Source: a virus
Strand: one strand, 5' to 3'
IMG/VR virus record: IMGVR_UViG_3300020377_000043
Span: 1-20,848 of that record
DNA length: 20,848 nucleotides
Made by a program: the position numbers and the translations under genes. Below the pieces are notes generated by a model. The model did not search any database and was not told the DNA's origin. It saw nothing but the letters and a program-made list of their open reading frames with translations. This document shows positions 1 to 6,367 of this stretch, in pieces (within the stretch, counting starts at the first letter, position 1; each line of letters starts with the position of its first letter).

Positions 1-40
1 TGAAGGTGCAATGTTTGCTACTGCATATTTATTAGGATAA
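1..40 (+). CDS. 3' end of an unidentified upstream gene (partial)
   Basis: Frame 2 is open from the left edge and reads EGAMFATAYLLG before a TAA at 38-40. A clean AAGGAG ribosome binding site and a new ATG follow within 21 bases, so this is probably the last 12 codons of a real gene running in from the left. Twelve residues are too few to identify it. The next genes suggest a virion-structure module, so a structural protein is a reasonable guess and no more than that. Confidence 0.45.
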   Translation, partial: EGAMFATAYLLG

Positions 41-60
41 CAAAAACAAGGAGAAGAATT

Positions 61-327
61 ATGGCAGATTATACTGTTAAACTTACAGACACAGAAGATA
101 AAGCAATGTCTTACTGTGCTTTATCAACACAAGAGTGGGTAGACAATGCTCTTAAAAACAGAGCAAGGATTGCTAAAGACGAAATCATTGCAGCTAACAC
201 AGCACATTGTAATGCTAATAATATTCAAATAGCAACAGGTGAAGATGCACAAGTAACACAAGCCTTTACTTTGAAAGTTGTTAAGACAGCTAAAGAAGTA
301 AGCGAGGAATCAACACTACCTAAGTAA
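61..327 (+). CDS. Conserved small phage protein, function unknown (88 aa)
   Basis: An 88-residue soluble protein begins at ATG 61, seven bases after AAGGAG (48-53), so the start is secure. It has no signal peptide or membrane segment. It looks mainly helical in the middle (about residues 20-50, rich in Ala, Lys, Asn), followed by a strand-like stretch near residues 65-75 (QAFTLKVVKTA) and an acidic tail. I recognise it only as the type of small protein often found beside fibre and structural genes in marine phages, without an assigned role. The next gene starts ten bases after its stop with its own AAGGAG, so the two are surely co-transcribed. No function is proposed. Confidence 0.85.
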   Translation: MADYTVKLTDTEDKAMSYCALSTQEWVDNALKNRARIAKDEIIAANTAHCNANNIQIATGEDAQVTQAFTLKVVKTAKEVSEESTLPK

Positions 328-337
328 GGAGAACTAA

Positions 338-931
338 ATGGCTATCACAAAACTAAAAGCTCTCGGAGTCACCGATGGTACTCTAACTAATACACAAATA
401 AATGCAAGTGCTGCGATAGCTTCATCTAAATTAACTATGCCTACTGGTTCTGTAATACAAACTTTATCAGCAACAATAACTGATGTAAGAACATTTCAAT
501 CTACAAGTTGGACTGATATATCTGGGCTATCTTTAAATATAACTCCATCAGCTACTGCTAATAAAATATTAATAACTGGTTTTGTTTCAATAGGTCCGAC
601 AATAGATACTACACCTATGATTGCAATATATGCAGGAAGTGGGCATGTTGGATCAGGAACTGGTGGTAATAGAACAAAAGGACATACTGGGTTAGGTTAT
701 TGGTATATACAATCAGCTTCAGCACAAGATGAACAATATGGATTTTTTCAATGTCCTATTAATTATTTATGGGCTGCAAATACAACTTCTCAGCAAACTA
801 TAAAATTACAAATGATAAATGGCGATAGTACCAATGCAGAGTTCTATATTAACAGATCTAGAAGAGGTGATAATTCAGATTGGTTAGGTTCATCAACTTC
901 AAATTTAACTATTCAGGAAATTAAAGGATAA
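338..931 (+). CDS. Small fibre-like virion protein (197 aa), putative receptor-binding or decoration protein
   Basis: ATG 338 follows AAGGAG (326-331) by six bases. The N-terminal 35 residues hold a fibre-spacer pattern (TLTNTQINASAAIASSKL) common in marine phage tail fibres. The rest is rich in Ser, Thr, Asn and Gly with alternating hydrophobic residues, as in a beta-sandwich. It has a typical SLNITPSATANKILITG strand pair near residues 65-81 and ends in a strand, SNLTIQEIKG. This is the layout of small trimeric fibre or capsid-decoration proteins; homology to a named family was not tested. It lacks the trimerising repeats seen in the larger fibre at 6364-7827, so it may be an accessory tip or a short second fibre. 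The stop TAA is followed directly by the next ATG. Confidence 0.7.
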   Translation: MAITKLKALGVTDGTLTNTQINASAAIASSKLTMPTGSVIQTLSATITDVRTFQSTSWTDISGLSLNITPSATANKILITGFVSIGPTIDTTPMIAIYAGSGHVGSGTGGNRTKGHTGLGYWYIQSASAQDEQYGFFQCPINYLWAANTTSQQTIKLQMINGDSTNAEFYINRSRRGDNSDWLGSSTSNLTIQEIKG

Positions 932-1162
932 ATGAAACTTTCAACGGAGACTAAGATGTCACAAGAACAAAAATTAGAAATTGCTTTAGCTAGACTAGAA
1001 GAAAGAGTTGAAGCTATGCAAGAAGACATGAAAGAAATGCGGGACAGTGTTAAAGATTTAAAAGCTACCGCTAACCGTTGGAGAGGCGCCTTCTGGTTAA
1101 TGATGGGATTAGGAGGTACTATAGGTGTTGTTAGTAATATAACAGCAGGCTGGATGAAGTAA
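932..1162 (+). CDS. Coiled-coil plus membrane-segment protein, XhlA/holin-like (76 aa)
   Basis: Residues about 10-48 are a charged heptad-rich helix (ALARLEERVEAMQEDMKEMR), probably a coiled coil. One hydrophobic segment follows (about 53-70, WLMMGLGGTIGVVSNITAG) and a very short tail. This is the architecture of XhlA-type and related holin-associated phage membrane proteins, so a part in host lysis or membrane anchoring is likely but not proven. Start: ATG 932 abuts the previous stop, but ATG 956 (residue 9) lies six bases after ACGGAGA (944-950), and the shorter 68-residue form is at least as plausible. The stop overlaps the next start as TAATG, which implies translational coupling to a second membrane peptide. 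Confidence 0.75.
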   Translation: MKLSTETKMSQEQKLEIALARLEERVEAMQEDMKEMRDSVKDLKATANRWRGAFWLMMGLGGTIGVVSNITAGWMK

Positions 1163-1338
1163 TGCTATGGGTGCTGATTGTATTCTTAGCGGGTAAAGAA
1201 CAAGAGCCCGTTTACTTTAATGACTTAGATGTTTGTTTAGAGTACTCAGCAAAAGTAGCACATCAGAATCATAATCAAAGAGTGGCAGGGGACAAAATAT
1301 ATGTGAAAGCATACTGTATACCGAGGAAGAAAGACTAG
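1162..1338 (+). CDS. Small membrane-anchored peptide with two cysteines (58 aa)
   Basis: ATG 1162 overlaps the previous stop (TAATG) and the frame runs 58 codons to TAG 1336-1338. The first ten residues (MLWVLIVFLA) are hydrophobic and can act as a signal anchor. The remaining 48 are polar with Cys25 and Cys52, which could pair if exported. Genes on both sides respect its borders: the upstream stop overlaps its start and the downstream ribosome binding site overlaps its stop. No enzyme motif is visible. It probably belongs to the lysis/membrane cassette; a signal-anchored periplasmic peptide fits the sequence, but its role is unknown. Confidence 0.7.
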   Translation: MLWVLIVFLAGKEQEPVYFNDLDVCLEYSAKVAHQNHNQRVAGDKIYVKAYCIPRKKD

Positions 1339-1351
1339 AGAGGTATAATAT

Positions 1352-1828
1352 ATGGATCCTGTAACGGCCCTTGCGGCGGCCTCAAGCGCCTTCACGTTAA
1401 TTAAGAAGGGCTTCCAGATGGGAAAAGATGTCGAATCAATGTATGGCGACATAGGACGATGGATGGGTGCAGTCTCTGATGTTAATCAATCAGCTAAGAT
1501 GGCAACTAATCCACCGGTATTTAAAAAATTATTTGCAGGGAGTAGTGTAGAACAAGAAGCTATGGATGCATTTGCAGCTAAAAAGAAAGCCGAGGCAATG
1601 GAAGAAGAATTACGTAACTGGATTAACTTAACACATGGCCCAAACGCATGGCAAGATCTTTTAAAGATGCAAGTTAAAATACGGAAGCAACGACAAGAAA
1701 CCTTATATAAACAAGCTGAGCTACGTAGAAACTTACTTCAAATAGTAGGAGTCATATTACTAGGAATCGTCTTTGTAGGAGCCATCGTAGGAACTTTATG
1801 GATGCTAGTACAACGGGGAATACTTTGA
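1352..1828 (+). CDS. Tail-anchored membrane protein, function unknown (158 aa)
   Basis: ATG 1352 lies eight bases after AGAGAGG (1337-1343). The N-terminal third is Ala/Gly/Ser-rich and moderately hydrophobic. Residues about 65-127 form a long charged helix rich in Glu, Lys, Gln and Arg. A single strong membrane segment follows (about 128-152, LLQIVGVILLGIVFVGAIVG) with a short tail, so most of the protein should sit on one face of the inner membrane. I recognise it as a recurrent but unassigned marine-phage protein. A lysis or superinfection role is possible from its neighbours. The first about 30 codons are clearly richer in G+C (about 55% over 1361-1440) than the rest of the gene. Confidence 0.8.
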   Translation: MDPVTALAAASSAFTLIKKGFQMGKDVESMYGDIGRWMGAVSDVNQSAKMATNPPVFKKLFAGSSVEQEAMDAFAAKKKAEAMEEELRNWINLTHGPNAWQDLLKMQVKIRKQRQETLYKQAELRRNLLQIVGVILLGIVFVGAIVGTLWMLVQRGIL

Positions 1829-2052
1829 TTTATGCACATAAGAATTATAAACTGGAAATAAATAAAGATAAAGGTAAATTTTATAATAATAATAAACTGT
1901 TATTCCAGGGATTTGCGTTTAAAGCATTGATGATATTTATAGATAATTGTAATAATACTAATGTAAAAGAAAAATTTAAATCACAATTAAATATGAGAGA
2001 ACAATGTAAGTTTAAGGAAAGGAAAAAAGATGATAAGGAGAAAACTTTATGA
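1798..2052 (+). CDS. Lys/Asn-rich small protein, function unknown (84 aa, or 75 aa from a TTG start)
   Basis: A basic, Asn/Lys-rich soluble protein with a short hydrophobic stretch around FAFKALMIFID. Two starts compete. ATG 1798 follows AGGAA with only four bases between and overlaps the previous gene by 31 bases. TTG 1825 lies five bases after GGGGA (1815-1819) and overlaps the previous stop by just three bases, the usual style here. I slightly favour TTG 1825 but give the longer span. The stop overlaps the next start as ATGA (2049-2052), so it is coupled to the lipoprotein gene. No family is recognised. That both ends mesh with neighbouring genes is the best evidence that it is real. Confidence 0.6.
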   Translation: MDASTTGNTLIYAHKNYKLEINKDKGKFYNNNKLLFQGFAFKALMIFIDNCNNTNVKEKFKSQLNMREQCKFKERKKDDKEKTL

Positions 2053-2468
2053 GGTACTTAATACTACCTATGTTACTATTAGCGAGTTGCCGTACAGACT
2101 TTTCAGATTTGGTTACGGGTGCTGGCGCGTCTGGAGCTGCAGCTGTTGCAAGTCTGGTTACAAGCAGTCCTGCGATCGTTGCAGGTGTGACTGCGGGTGG
2201 TGCGTTGGCTGGAAGTCTCGCAGTGGATGATAAGCCTTTAAGTGCTGCCGATTACGGTGGTGAAGATGGACAAATAAATTCGTTTTACGAACTAATGTCT
2301 TTTGCTATTGCAAACTTTATGCAGTATATGATTGGTATAGCTGTAGTTATTGGAGTGCTATGGATATTAGCAGGTTACTTAGGTGCTAGAAAGAAGCGTC
2401 CAGAAGAGAAAGCATTAGAGTCACAAATCAATGTATTAGTTGATAAAATTGGTAAAATGAAAGACTAA
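2049..2468 (+). CDS. Lipoprotein with a C-terminal membrane segment; candidate unimolecular spanin (139 aa)
   Basis: ATG 2049 follows AAGGAG (2035-2040) by eight bases. The N-terminus is a lipoprotein signal, a hydrophobic run ending in the lipobox LASC with Cys14 as lipidation site. Arg15 at +2 is not an inner-membrane retention signal. Residues 21-60 are a Gly/Ala/Val-rich, mildly hydrophobic stretch, then a polar linker. A strong membrane segment spans about 86-111, followed by ARKKRPEEK and a short amphipathic tail expected in the cytoplasm. A lipid anchor at one end and a membrane segment at the other is the layout of unimolecular spanins (phage T1 gp11 type, similar in length), which fuse inner and outer membranes in the last lysis step. 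The alternative is an inner-membrane lipoprotein with two membrane segments. Function is inferred from architecture. Confidence 0.75.
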   Translation: MRYLILPMLLLASCRTDFSDLVTGAGASGAAAVASLVTSSPAIVAGVTAGGALAGSLAVDDKPLSAADYGGEDGQINSFYELMSFAIANFMQYMIGIAVVIGVLWILAGYLGARKKRPEEKALESQINVLVDKIGKMKD

Positions 2469-2485
2469 TTAAATGTCCCCTATAA
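2469..2485 (+). promoter_or_regulatory. First copy of the shared intergenic motif
   Basis: TTAAATGTCCCCTATAA begins right after the stop of the lipoprotein gene and runs into the 5' arm of the hairpin over the nrdJ ribosome binding site. The second copy lies at 20738-20754. These are the two longest gaps between genes in the window, which is where a promoter would be expected. Confidence 0.3.
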
Positions 2486-2502
2486 CATCGTAATTTTAGG
2501 GG
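2477..2502 (+). promoter_or_regulatory. Hairpin covering the nrdJ ribosome binding site
   Basis: CCCCTATAA (2477-2485) pairs with TTTTAGGGG (2494-2502) in a nine-position stem with one T-T mismatch and an eight-base loop. The 3' arm contains the only plausible Shine-Dalgarno sequence of nrdJ (AGGGGG, 2498-2503), seven bases before ATG 2511. No T-run follows, so it is not a typical terminator. In RNA it should restrain nrdJ translation until opened. Regulation is inferred; the pairing is visible. Confidence 0.5.
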
Positions 2503-2510
2503 GTGCAATA

Positions 2511-4256
2511 ATGCATAATACAGAATACTTAGGACCAGAAACATCTATATCAAAAGAAATTGATATGATGAAATATAGACAAAAAGATGAAAGCTTTGAT
2601 GAAAAAATTAAAAGAATATCAAGAGCTTTATCAGATAGTGATGAACATAGATATGAACTAGAAGATATACTAGGTAATATGAGATTCTTACCAGCAGGTA
2701 GAGTGCAAGCTGCAATAGGATCTAATAGGATTACAACTGCATATAACTGTTTTGTTTCAGGTGTAATCGAGGATAACATGAACAGTATAATGGAGAAGGC
2801 CAGTGAAGCTGCTGAGACGATGCGTAGAGGGGGTGGGATTGGTTATGACTTTAGTCGCATCCGACCAAGAGGTGACAAAATTAAATCACTCGATAGCCAG
2901 GCTAGCGGCCCTGTTTCCTTCATGGGTATCTTTGATGCTGTGTGTCAAACCATCGCTAGCTCAGGACACAGACGTGGGGCGCAGATGGGTGTCCTCAGAG
3001 TCGACCATCCGGATATTGAAGAGTTCATTACTGCTAAACGTAATTCTGATAATCTCACTGGTTTTAATATTAGTGTTGGTATAACTGATAAATTTATGGA
3101 GGCATTAACAAATGATTTGGATAGCAGCTTTACGTTGGAATTCGAAGGAAAGCCATACAGGACTATATGCGCAAAAGACCTTTGGGATAAAATCATGGAT
3201 AGCACTTGGGACTGGGCTGAGCCTGGTGTTTTATTTATTGATCGCATAGGTGAGATGAATAATCTTTTTTATTGTGAAGATATATTTGCTACAAATCCGT
3301 GTGGCGAACAACCATTACCTGCATATGGTGCCTGCTTATTAGGATCTTTTAATCTTACAAAGTATTTAGATGAAGAACAAATAGCTGGTGGTGAAAAAGC
3401 AGAATCACATTTTGAGTTTAATTTTAAAAAGTTTAAAGAAGATATATACGAAGTAGTTCGAGCAATGGACAACGTAATTGATAGAACTATTTATCCGTTA
3501 AAGAAACAAGCTGACGAGGCAAAAGATAAAAGAAGAATGGGACTAGGTGTTACAGGCTTAGCTAATGCTGGTGAGCTAATAGGTTTACCTTATGCATCAG
3601 ATGGATTTATGACTTGGGCTGAAAAAATATTTGCATGCTTAAGAGATACTACATATAAAGCATCTGCATTATTAGCAAAAGAAAAAGGTGCTTTCCCATT
3701 ATATAGAGAAGATTATTTAAAGTCAAATTTTATTAGAGGATTACCAGCATCAGTTAAAAAATTAATTAGAGAGTATGGTATTCGTAATAGTCATTTAACT
3801 TCAATAGCTCCAACTGGTACAATTAGTTTAGTAGCTGATAATGTAAGTGGAGGAATTGAACCTGTATTTAGTCATTACTATGATAGAACAATACAAACTT
3901 TCGAAGGTCCTAAGACAGAAAGAGTTGAAGACTATGCTTATAGAAAAGGAAAAGAAGGACGATCTGCTAATGATATAAATGTACAAGAGCATTTATCAGT
4001 ATTATTATTAGCACAAAACTATATAGATAGTGCTTGTTCTAAGACATGTAATGTAGGAGATGACGTTACATATGAAGATTTCAAACAAGTATATGTTGAT
4101 GCCTGGAAAGGTGGTGCGAAAGGTTGCACGACGTTTCGACTTAGTGGCAAAAGATTTGGCGTCTTACAAACAGTGGAAGAAGATAAAGACACTTCAGATG
4201 AAAAAGTCGAAGCGTGTTTTATAGATCCTGAAACTGGTCAAAAGGAATGTGCATAA
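2511..4256 (+). CDS. nrdJ: Class II (adenosylcobalamin-dependent) ribonucleotide reductase
   Basis: Reduces ribonucleotides to deoxyribonucleotides for phage DNA synthesis, using adenosylcobalamin for radical generation. The active-site motif NPCGE (262-266) provides Asn262, the thiyl-radical Cys264 and Glu266. Cys80 and Cys275 fit the reducible pair; the 11-residue gap from Cys264 to Cys275 equals that of Cys408 to Cys419 in the Lactobacillus leichmannii enzyme. Also visible are GGGIGYDFSRIRPRGD (107-122), the phosphate-binding APTGTIS loop (433-439), GCTTFR (538-543) and C-terminal Cys569/Cys580, suited to regeneration of the active-site disulfide. At 581 residues it is compact, with no sign of an N-terminal ATP-cone. 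No class I small subunit or class III activase lies nearby, as expected for class II. It sits between lysis-like and tail genes, not with replication genes. Codons 84-163 are about 50% G+C against 25-32% on both sides, suggesting a mosaic gene. Confidence 0.93.
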   Translation: MHNTEYLGPETSISKEIDMMKYRQKDESFDEKIKRISRALSDSDEHRYELEDILGNMRFLPAGRVQAAIGSNRITTAYNCFVSGVIEDNMNSIMEKASEAAETMRRGGGIGYDFSRIRPRGDKIKSLDSQASGPVSFMGIFDAVCQTIASSGHRRGAQMGVLRVDHPDIEEFITAKRNSDNLTGFNISVGITDKFMEALTNDLDSSFTLEFEGKPYRTICAKDLWDKIMDSTWDWAEPGVLFIDRIGEMNNLFYCEDIFATNPCGEQPLPAYGACLLGSFNLTKYLDEEQIAGGEKAESHFEFNFKKFKEDIYEVVRAMDNVIDRTIYPLKKQADEAKDKRRMGLGVTGLANAGELIGLPYASDGFMTWAEKIFACLRDTTYKASALLAKEKGAFPLYREDYLKSNFIRGLPASVKKLIREYGIRNSHLTSIAPTGTISLVADNVSGGIEPVFSHYYDRTIQTFEGPKTERVEDYAYRKGKEGRSANDINVQEHLSVLLLAQNYIDSACSKTCNVGDDVTYEDFKQVYVDAWKGGAKGCTTFRLSGKRFGVLQTVEEDKDTSDEKVEACFIDPETGQKECA

Positions 4257-4267
4257 AGGAGAATTAA

Positions 4268-6367
4268 ATGGCGAGTAAAGTTATACCTATTAATGACCTA
4301 ACTAAATTTGGTGTAGTTAAAGATACACCTACAGTTGGGTTAGCGCCTAACGTATTTACTGATGCCAGAAATATAAGATTTAGAGATATGGCTGCTCACA
4401 AAATGAAAGGTGATGTAGCATTAACAGCTGACTTAACTATACCAATGCCTGGAGGATCTACTGCAGGAGATATATTATTTATAACATGGTGGAATAATCC
4501 TAACTTAGTTCCATCTAATACTACTTATTATGTATTTGTAGCTGAACAAAAAATAGGTGGTAACGTAGTAGGTAATCGTACATTTCTTTATAGAACTGAT
4601 GGTACTATAAATGATATAACACCTACCATAGACTTACAAAGTACAGGAGCTAATAAAGGTTTTTCTGCAAGTGAAAACTGGCAGTCAACTGAGTTTGCTG
4701 GTGGATTTTGTTTAATAATAAATAATGGTATACAAGCACCTCATTATATAATGGATGATGTTGACAATACAGATATAGCTGCAGTACCTAACTTTGCTAA
4801 ACTACCAGGATGGGAATCATATAACTCAGCTCCTAAAGTATTAGAAGCTACAGTTAAGTTAGCATTTGGTAATACAGGAGTTACAGTTGATAATCCTAGA
4901 TTATTTGATTTAGGACAAAAAATAGATTTTACTAAGAACACTCTATTTGTAACTAAACAAACACCTAATGAAACTACAACTGAATGTGCACCTATAGCTG
5001 CTGGTACTAATGCAGGAAGTAATGCACCTAATGGTGGTGTAATAGCTACAAACTTTGTACCAGGAGATGTACCAGCAACTCCAGCTACTTCAGCTAATAC
5101 TAACTTTCAATATGCGATATATACTAATACAGAAACAGATACTACTAATATTGTTTTTAATACTAATATTGTAGAGAATGATGTTGTAAGATGTTTTGTT
5201 GTATCAAGAAATCCAATATTTACTAGATGCGGTGTTATAAGATCTTTTGGTAACTTTTTAGTTGCAGGTAATTTAAAAGAAAGTACAACAGCTGGTGTTA
5301 TACGTAGCTTACCAGGAGTTGTAAGAACTTCAGATGTAGCAGTACCAGGTTCAGTACCACAGAACTGGAATCCATTTGCAGAAGGAACTAATACAGCTGA
5401 TGAGTTTACATTATCAGATACTGCAACTGTACAAGACTTAGTACAGCTTCAAGGTAATATGTATATTTATACTAATACCTCTATACATAATTTAAGATTA
5501 ACTAATAGCCTTGTAACACCTGTTGCATTTTCACCAGTTACTTCACAGTACGGTGCGCAAACAACTAATGGTGTTATAGAATTTAGTGGTAGACATTTAG
5601 TTATTGGTAGTAATGATATATACATATTTACAGGAAATCCTGGTAATATAACTTCAATAGCTGATGCAAGAGTAAGAGATTATTTTTATAGCAATTTAAA
5701 TAATGCAAAAGCTAATAAGCTATTTGTATTACGTAATCAAAAAGAAGATGAGATATGGATTAACTATCCTAAAGGTACTAGCACAGTTTGTAATGAAGCA
5801 TTAATATATAATTTTAGATTAAACAATTGGACATTAAGAGATTTGAATGGAGTTGTATCTGGCGTTATCGCACCTGTTAAAGGTTCAGGAAATAATGAGA
5901 GACCTTGGACTACAAGCACAGTTAGCTTTGATAAATTATTTCCAGTGTTTGCACAAGTATGCACATCAGGAACAAGTAACTCTGGCTCTTCTATCTTAGC
6001 AGCTGATATAGGTTATACACATAGAGTATTAGATAATAGTGATGATCCTTATACTTCTCATTTAGAACGTAATACATTATCTATAACACCTGAATTTTAT
6101 ACAGAACAATTTAGTTCAATAGCTTTATTAACTCAGGGTACTGGCACATTAAATGTTAAAACAATTTCAAGTAATAATCCAGGAGCTGCAATAGACTTTG
6201 CTAATCCTACTCTTACAGGTACTTTTGATGTTGCTGCTTCTTATAAATCAGATGCTAGATTAAATGGTAGATTTATGAGTTATAGAGTAGATGATGGTAC
6301 AGCTACATCAACATCATGGAATTTATCAGGTCTTCAAATAGAAGTTCAAGATGGAGGAACTAGATGA
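4268..6367 (+). CDS. Tail nozzle / tail tubular protein B-like (699 aa)
   Basis: ATG 4268 follows AAAGGAG (4255-4261) by six bases. The N-terminus (residues 8-50, KFGVVKDTP... DARNIRFRD) matches the opening typical of podovirus tail tubular B/nozzle and stabilisation proteins, where an 'asNvrf' strand precedes a large beta-propeller. The body is almost all beta: Thr, Asn and Ser-rich with blade-like repeats such as FGNFLVAGNL, GRHLVIGSNDIYIF and EIWINYPKG followed by ALIYNFRLNNWTLRDL. T7 gp12, of similar size (about 794 residues), forms the nozzle below the adaptor. Placement just before the fibre gene supports this. Residues about 230-300 are low-complexity Asn/Thr/Gly and may be a surface loop. 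The assignment rests on pattern and context. The stop overlaps the fibre start (ATGA). Confidence 0.62.
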   Translation: MASKVIPINDLTKFGVVKDTPTVGLAPNVFTDARNIRFRDMAAHKMKGDVALTADLTIPMPGGSTAGDILFITWWNNPNLVPSNTTYYVFVAEQKIGGNVVGNRTFLYRTDGTINDITPTIDLQSTGANKGFSASENWQSTEFAGGFCLIINNGIQAPHYIMDDVDNTDIAAVPNFAKLPGWESYNSAPKVLEATVKLAFGNTGVTVDNPRLFDLGQKIDFTKNTLFVTKQTPNETTTECAPIAAGTNAGSNAPNGGVIATNFVPGDVPATPATSANTNFQYAIYTNTETDTTNIVFNTNIVENDVVRCFVVSRNPIFTRCGVIRSFGNFLVAGNLKESTTAGVIRSLPGVVRTSDVAVPGSVPQNWNPFAEGTNTADEFTLSDTATVQDLVQLQGNMYIYTNTSIHNLRLTNSLVTPVAFSPVTSQYGAQTTNGVIEFSGRHLVIGSNDIYIFTGNPGNITSIADARVRDYFYSNLNNAKANKLFVLRNQKEDEIWINYPKGTSTVCNEALIYNFRLNNWTLRDLNGVVSGVIAPVKGSGNNERPWTTSTVSFDKLFPVFAQVCTSGTSNSGSSILAADIGYTHRVLDNSDDPYTSHLERNTLSITPEFYTEQFSSIALLTQGTGTLNVKTISSNNPGAAIDFANPTLTGTFDVAASYKSDARLNGRFMSYRVDDGTATSTSWNLSGLQIEVQDGGTR

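Noticed and set aside
1344-1349. Perfect TATAAT just before the 158-residue gene
   Set aside because: It lies in the spacer between ribosome binding site and ATG. No -35 sequence is seen at proper distance, and a promoter there would give a transcript without the binding site. Chance is likely at this A+T content.
2030-2230. Cys/Trp/Arg-rich open frame on the + strand (66 codons)
   Set aside because: It lies almost wholly over the lipoprotein gene in another frame. The lipoprotein has a proper AAGGAG site, a lipobox and an ATGA overlap with the gene before it.
2477-2502. Hairpin before nrdJ read as a transcription terminator
   Set aside because: The stem is followed by GTGCAATAATG, not by a T-run, and the 3' arm is the ribosome binding site. 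Translational control fits better.
2480-2779. Open frame on the - strand before and within nrdJ
   Set aside because: Antisense to the nrdJ N-terminus and its regulatory gap. No ribosome binding site was found, and all supported genes run on the + strand.
2945-3247. Open frame on the - strand inside nrdJ
   Set aside because: Antisense to the conserved catalytic part of the reductase. Its length reflects the codon bias of the + strand gene.
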